Positions 59,509 through 64,000 of a stretch of DNA of 64,000 nt are shown here, one piece after another. Position 1 is the stretch's first letter; every line of letters starts with the position of its first letter. The notes under the pieces are model-generated. The model was not told the DNA's origin, ran no database searches, and saw nothing but the letters and a program-made list of their open reading frames with translations. The stretch is from Hymenopus coronatus (Eukaryota > Arthropoda > Insecta > Mantodea > Hymenopodidae). Location: NCBI GenBank assembly GCA_030762935.1, contig CM060895.1, positions 31,238,501 to 31,302,500 on the forward strand. The letters are read 5' to 3'. The position numbers and the translations under genes were made by a program.

Positions 59509-60060
59509 CTGTGGAAGTGTCTACATTGGCCAAACAGGACGGTCCACAATAACGTGCAGAAAAGAACACATACGCAATCTAAAACTCAACCCGAAAAATC
59601 CGCACTAGCTGAACACGTAATAACAACTGGCCAGCACATCGACTTTGACAACACACAGCAATTTTCATCACAGAATGACCCATGATTTTCAAAGAAAAGA
59701 ACATCAACAGTGACGGCGGAAAACATCTCCATAACATCTGGAAAACTCTGCTCACAAGGAGAGCCATAGGCTGGCCTCCAGCCAAAGAGAGGCAAGGGGC
59801 GGAGACATACGGCACTCTAGAAACTGACGGCAAACTACGGCAGCATTTACTAAAAGAAGATCCAAACCAGAATCTAGAACAAGAAATAAGACAAAAAGGA
59901 AACAAAAACCTGGAAAAAGAAAGCGTAAAGCAACTCCAACACCACCAGGAAAGAGCAACGCCAGCACCCACGCCAATTGGCAGGCAACTAGCCAACCAGA
60001 AGCGAGTGGGCGGGGAAACCTCCACCGCACTGCCACTATATAAGTGAGAGCAAATAAGCA
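59441..60060 (+). mobile_element. Penelope-like element 3' fragment with GIY-YIG endonuclease
   Basis: From about 59496 the plus strand reads RLRCDCGSVYIGQTGRSTIT then CRKEHIRNLKLNPKNPALAE and HVITTGQHIDFDNTQ. This is the C-terminal GIY-YIG endonuclease of Penelope-like elements (C.CG.VYIG.T.RS...R..EH......P..SA.AEH....GH.I.F..T). After a frameshift near 59682, INSDGGKHLHNIWKTLLTRR matches the 'NRDGG..LSxTWxPxL' end of the endonuclease, and a poorly conserved tail ends at LPLYK then stop (60047). The RT is missing, so it is a 5'-truncated, frameshifted copy. A TATA-like ctatataagtgag follows at 60034. Confidence 0.8.
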
Positions 60061-60083
60061 ACCACAGCCGATTTTGACTCGAG

Positions 60084-61157
60084 ATGCCGAAGAGGAAGCA
60101 ACAACGCAGACCAGCAGCTCCTACAGCAGCCACCGCTTCTCCGGCAACCGCCGGTAGGAAACGCTCACAGGCATCTCCGCCACCTGCCGTTACGCCGGCA
60201 GTGAGCGCTGCACCTTTGCCGCGCTCACCATCACCACAACCGCCGACCGCCGCCGCTGCTTCACCGGCAGCCAAAACTACATCGCCGCCACCGCTGAGCT
60301 CCACGCCGCCGGCTCCCCGGTACAGTGCCGTGGTTAGGGGGGTCCCTCGGGATCTCTCCACCCGGCACCTCCTCGCCGCTGCTCAATCTAGATGGCCTTC
60401 ATGTTCGAGGGCTACTAGAATTATCTGTGACCGGGGCCCGACACCACTAGTTAGGGTGGAGCTACAGGACCGATCAGACCTGGAGGCTGCCTTGGCGTCA
60501 GGATTGCCCTTATTAGGGCGGCTTCTGCACGTTGAGGCAAGCAGACAGGAAAGACAACGGCCCTGCCGTCGCTGCTGTGCCTACGGGCACAGCCAAGAAA
60601 ACTGCTCTTCGCCGCCGAAGTGCCACTACTGTGGCACCAACGCATACACTTCGGAGTGCACTGGGCACGACCTCCGCCACCGTCGCCGGTTCTGTGCCAC
60701 CTGTGGTGGTACGGGATATTTCACCGGGCAAGCCCAGTGCCCCAGCTACCCAAAGAGCAGGCACTCATCGCCTAAACCAGCCCGGACACCATCATCTACA
60801 CAACCATCTCCGCAGACTGAAAAATCAACACCAACCATCCTGCAGCAGGAAATCCAGGGCCTAAGTGAGGCCATACAGGACCTCCACGCGGAGGTCCTGA
60901 TTCTTACGGCTAAGCTGACGGCCTTGGATGACAGGCTTCAGGAACAGGACAGCACCACTTCACACACAGATCTTCACCAAGCAATAGCAACAGCAGTCAC
61001 CGATATCCGACTCATCTTCAGGGAGGAGGTGAGAGCTCTCCTGGAGAAGTCGGCACCTCAAACTTCCAAGTTCAACATCCAGAGTAGACGCCAAGGGCTT
61101 AGGCTCGAAAACGTCCCAGGATACAACGACTGGCTCAACAGAGTCAACCAGCACTAA
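60084..61157 (+). CDS. LINE ORF1 protein, zinc-knuckle gag-like (copy 1)
   Basis: A 357-residue intact frame. Residues 1-85 are basic then Pro/Ala/Ser-rich (MPKRKQQRRPAAPT...). Residues about 90-155 form the conserved domain (YSAVVRGVPRDLSTRHLL, WPSCSRATRI, LVRVELQDRSDLEAALASG). About 158-215 hold three zinc-knuckle-like arrays: CRRCCAYGHSQENC, CHYCGT...C..H, and CATCGGTGYFTGQAQC, where the His of the last CCHC is replaced by Tyr. About 255-330 is predicted helical/coiled-coil (EIQGLSEAIQDLHAEVLILT). ORF1 proteins of Jockey/I/R1-group LINEs bind element RNA. It starts 13 bp inside the insertion. The clade is not certain. Confidence 0.8.
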   Translation: MPKRKQQRRPAAPTAATASPATAGRKRSQASPPPAVTPAVSAAPLPRSPSPQPPTAAAASPAAKTTSPPPLSSTPPAPRYSAVVRGVPRDLSTRHLLAAAQSRWPSCSRATRIICDRGPTPLVRVELQDRSDLEAALASGLPLLGRLLHVEASRQERQRPCRRCCAYGHSQENCSSPPKCHYCGTNAYTSECTGHDLRHRRRFCATCGGTGYFTGQAQCPSYPKSRHSSPKPARTPSSTQPSPQTEKSTPTILQQEIQGLSEAIQDLHAEVLILTAKLTALDDRLQEQDSTTSHTDLHQAIATAVTDIRLIFREEVRALLEKSAPQTSKFNIQSRRQGLRLENVPGYNDWLNRVNQH

Positions 61158-61480
61158 CTCCAATCCTTCACCCTAAAATTCCTTCATTCCTCTCCCCGAA
61201 TACTCCGCGGTGGCAGTCTGGGCCTCGGTCAAGTCTGTCTCCCGGTCCTCATTTCACCCCTCTGACTGCACCCTGCAGTCAGTTACATTATCGCCTTGAA
61301 TCCGCGGGTGCAATCATGCGGTACCGCCTCTCCTTTCCTCCTTCTAATACCGGTGGAGGGGTTTTTTAGTCGGTAGGCCAACGTGGGAGACCCCGACACT
61401 CCGGGCTTGCCCGGGTTAGTCCATAAGGTGGATTTTTCCCCTCCACTCGAAAATTAAAAAAAAAAAAAAAAAAAAAAAAA
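61158..61480 (+). other. LINE 3' UTR and poly(A), copy 1
   Basis: Contains ctgactgcaccctgcagtca (a self-complementary stretch), ccggtggaggggttttttag, accccgacactccgggcttg and cataaggtggatttttcccc before the A-tail. Nearly the same sequence follows copy 2. Confidence 0.85.
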
Positions 61481-62416
61481 CCACAGCCGCAGTTGCCGCC
61501 CTCACCGCTGCCACCGACGTCTCCACTCAGCTCCACGACGCCGCCACCCCGGTTCAGTGCTGTGGTACGGGGGGTCCCTAGGGACCTTTCCACCCGGCAT
61601 CTGCTCACCGCCGTGCAGTCGCGGTGGCCTTCTTGCTTGAGGGCCACCCGCATATACTGCGACCGGGGGCCAACGCCGCTCGTTCGTCTGGAGTTACAGG
61701 ACCAGGCTGACTTGGAAGCTGCCTTGGCATCAGGGTTGCTCTTATTAGGGCGACTTCTGGTCGTCGAGGCTAGCCGACAGGAACGCCATCGGCCCTGCCG
61801 ACGCTGCTGTGCTTACGGTCACACAGCTGAAGTCTGCTCTTTGCCACCGAGATGCCACTACTGTGGTACCAACACCACCACCGCCGAGTGCACTAGGCAC
61901 GATCTCCGCCGTCGCCGCCGGTTCTGTGCCACCTGTCGTGGTACAGGACACTTCACAGGGCAAGCCCAGTGCCCTCTCTACCCCAGGAGCAAACCACTAC
62001 TACCACCCCCCCGGACTACACCACCGCCGACCATTATCGACACCACACCACCTGCACCCTCGTTAGACGCAGCGACACGGGACGCCATTCAGGATCTCCA
62101 CGCGGAGATCTTGAACGTCGGCGCCCGTTTAGCTGCCCTTGAAGAGCTGTGCAGTGTCATCACTGAAAAGGTACAGGACCTTCAAGCTGCCACCTGCGCC
62201 GCCATCGCCACACTACAGTCCACCATCGCTGAGCTGTCCAGCCGGATAGCCAGTGTTCAGCCGCAGCCTCAGCAGGACCTCCAACCGCAGCAGCTCCACT
62301 CCGCCGAACGGCCCCACTCCAGGGACCAATCACACATTGGGGCTGCTACAAGACCCGGATCTGAGTCTTGGATTCTTCGTTCACGGCAGTTACGACTGGA
62401 GAAGAACCAACACTAG
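61481..62416 (+). pseudogene. LINE ORF1 protein (copy 2), N-terminally truncated
   Basis: The frame is open from the copy-1 tail to a TAG at 62414-62416, with no ATG at its start. Domain order as in copy 1: FSAVVRGVPRDLSTRHLL, WPSCLRATRIYCDRGPTPLV, three zinc knuckles (CRRCCAYGHTAEVC, CHYCGT, CATCRGTGHFTGQAQC, here with the regular His), then a helical region (DAIQDLHAEILNVGARLAAL). It is clearly a relative of copy 1 (most positions identical in the domain) but differs strongly in the C-terminal third. Confidence 0.8.
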
Positions 62417-62745
62417 CTCCAACTAATCCTTCACCCTCTAATTCCTCTACTCCTCTCCCTGAATATTCCGCGGTGACAGTCTGGGCCTCGGTCAAGTCTG
62501 TCTCCCGGTCTTCATTTCACCCCTCTGACTGCACCCTGCAGTCAGTTAAATCATCGCCTTGAATCCGCGGGTGCATTCATGCGGTACCACCTCTCCTTAC
62601 TTCCTTCTAATACCGGTGGAGGGGTTTTTTAGTCGGTATGCCCACATGGGAGACCCCGACACTCCGGGCTTGCCCGGGTCAGTCCATAAGGTGGATTTTT
62701 CCCCTCCACTCGAAACTAAAAAAACAAAATAAAAAAAAAAAAAAA
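62417..62745 (+). other. LINE 3' UTR and poly(A), copy 2
   Basis: It matches the copy-1 3' UTR along its whole length with few changes (for example ccggtggaggggttttttag at 62612, gaccccgacactccgggctt at 62652). Confidence 0.85.
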
Positions 62746-64000
62746 CCACCGCACGAGACTTCGCTCTCTGCCTTCACGGAGTAAGCATGGGAGGTAAACG
62801 CCGCATGCCTGCCGCAGCCGCCCGAGCCAATTGAGGAGCTGCCGGAGACCGTCACCGCCAACGCTGGCCTAGTCTCCCAGCCTACAACCTCCGCCGAGCC
62901 TGAACCAACCACCACGGAAGCTCACGCCGCACCACCCGCCGTCGAAGCCTTACAATCCCCGCTGACCATCACAACCGACAACACACTGCCTACACCACCT
63001 ACATCGTCACTAGTACTAGTCCTCTCCTCGCTGCCGCGCTTCTGCGCAGTGGTGCGTGGAGTTCACCGGCAATTACCGGACGGTCTAGTACTCAACGCTG
63101 ACCGTCTTCGTTGGCCTTCACTCATGAAAGCCACAAGAATTCACACGGAGAGAGGATCGTCACCGCTTCTCAGGCTGGAGTTCTGAAACGAGGCAGCCTT
63201 AGCTGATGGGTTGCCTGCCCCCGGGCAGGTGCTCGCAGTTGAGCCCGGACGAGGCGTCCGTGGCTTCCCGTGTCGCCGGTGCTGCCAGTACGGGCACTCT
63301 TCAGACGCCTGCACAGCCTCCGCCCTTTGCCACTACTGTGGCGCCGGATGTCTCACCTCCGCCTTCACCTACCATGATTTGAGACGCCGGCCCGTGTACT
63401 GTGCTACTTGCAACAGCGCAGGTCACTACACGGGTCAAGCGGTGTGCCCACAACACCCACGCAGACAAATCCCAGCCACTCACCAGCCGCACGCCGCGCC
63501 ACCACAACCAGCCTCTCATCAGCCGCACGCAGCACCACCACAGCCAATCTCTCACCCGCCAGCTCCCATCATCACTTCCTCGCAGACAGAACAGCAACCG
63601 CAGACCTCCACACTCATCCAGCTCCAAAATGACCTTGCGACCAACACAGCCGAACTCCAAAATCTGCGTCTTGCAGTCAACACCATAACCGAACGTATCG
63701 CCACGTGGGAGGAAGCACTGACCCGCTCTCTGGCGGAGCTTCAGGCAACCGCCCGTAACCTTCAGTCTACACCCCAGAAAGTACACCGGGAGAACGCCGC
63801 CTTGCGAGACCTCTTCAACAGGAGCCTCGAGAAGGTGGTGGACTACATCAACAATTCCCGAATCTACAAGGTCCACTAGCAGCTCGATGAGCTGAAGCAG
63901 CTGCTTCAGCACTCGAGGACTGACAATAAGACTGCAAGATATGACTCAGCAACTAACCTCAGCAATACATCATCGACCAAAAGCGCTAAGCTTTGGAGCT
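62746..64000 (+). pseudogene. LINE ORF1 (copy 3), diverged, with stops; runs off the window
   Basis: It follows the copy-2 tail. A plausible start ATG at 62789 (MGGKRR) is out of frame with the main frame, which is open from 62785: LPRFCAVVRGVHRQLPDGLV, RLRWPSLMKATRI, a TGA at 63184-63186, then CRRCCQYGHSSDAC, CHYCGA, CATCNSAGHYTGQAVC (zinc knuckles intact). It then has repeated SHQPHAAPPQP units (63480-63560), a helical region, a TAG at 63877-63879, and the same frame continuing open to the window end (QLDELKQLLQHSR...). It is from a different subfamily than copies 1 and 2. Whether an RT ORF follows is outside the window. Confidence 0.75.

Larger units (their letters stand above)
60071..61480 (+). 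mobile_element. ORF1-only LINE copy 1 (half-LINE), with TSD
   Basis: This 1.41-kb unit consists of a 13-bp leader, ORF1, a roughly 300-bp 3' UTR (caatccttcaccctaaaatt to tcccctccactcg) and a 30-nt A-rich tail (61451-61480). A 10-bp direct repeat accacagccg flanks it (60061-60070 and 61480-61489). There is no endonuclease/RT ORF. The unit therefore looks like a complete insertion of a shortened element. Confidence 0.8.
61481..62745 (+). mobile_element. ORF1-only LINE copy 2, 5'-truncated
   Basis: It begins directly at the poly(A) of copy 1 (ccacagccgcagttgccgcc), includes the rest of ORF1, the same 3' UTR as copy 1 and an A-rich tail (62713-62745). The leader and about 65-70 codons of ORF1 are missing relative to copy 1. 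The ORF1-to-3'UTR junction is the same as in copy 1. Confidence 0.8.

Noticed and set aside
59579..60361. 260-codon minus-strand open frame opposite the Penelope fragment and half-LINE
   Set aside because: It crosses the junction between two different elements on their antisense strand; low-complexity residues (Gly/Ala/Val) reflect the GC-rich antisense of ORF1.
60071..62745. Processed pseudogenes of a host zinc-knuckle gene
   Set aside because: Shared 3' UTR plus A-tail, the LINE ORF1 domain order and stacking favour a retroelement; a host gene would not explain the diverged third copy in the same array.
63301..63912. 203-codon minus-strand frame
   Set aside because: Antisense shadow of copy-3 ORF1.

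Overview
This is an AT-rich, intron-bearing eukaryotic window dominated by transposable elements. Fragments of one insect-type gene, nested mobile elements and many tRNA-derived SINEs point to an arthropod with a large genome. A polyneopteran insect (cockroach, termite, stick insect or similar) is my best guess, but it is an inference from repeat style. No prokaryotic operon structure is present, and almost all short open frames are chance.

Layout. At 0-2.1 kb lies a decayed LINE on the minus strand, split by a SINE. At 3.4-3.7 kb is a THAP-domain relic. From 6.4 to 20.2 kb, five consecutive minus-strand exons belong to one vanin/biotinidase-like amidohydrolase gene. Its introns hold a mariner (12.98-14.31 kb), a LINE relic (17.8-18.8 kb), a transposase relic (19.3-19.9 kb) and copies of an uncharacterised interspersed repeat that I call family R. 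From 20 to 58 kb the window is a mosaic of R copies, at least six SINE types, LINE fragments, a 987-bp TA-flanked inverted-repeat element (35.3-36.3 kb), a Penelope-like fragment with a hammerhead-like motif (39.4 kb), several mariner relics, and a Ty3/Gypsy 3' end with its LTR (46.6-48.2 kb). Two isolated possible minus-strand exons (35.1 and 50.7 kb) may belong to another gene.

The most interesting part is 59.4-64 kb. A Penelope-like GIY-YIG endonuclease fragment is followed by three head-to-tail copies of a LINE-type ORF1 (zinc-knuckle, gag-like). In the first two copies ORF1 runs directly into the same roughly 300-bp 3' UTR and a poly(A) tail, with no reverse-transcriptase ORF. The first copy is flanked by a 10-bp direct repeat. 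This looks like a non-autonomous, ORF1-only ('half-LINE') family stacking poly(A)-to-5' at one place, similar in architecture to HAL1 or HeT-A.

Family R (about 1.1 kb, more than 20 copies or fragments) is the other notable system. It has no coding capacity, a palindromic left end and an internal GT microsatellite at a fixed position. It has repeatedly inserted into the same A-run inside other R copies.

The only host gene I can name is the vanin-like gene. Its visible exons keep the Glu-Lys-Cys nitrilase-fold triad, so it may be functional. Its first and last exons were not found.
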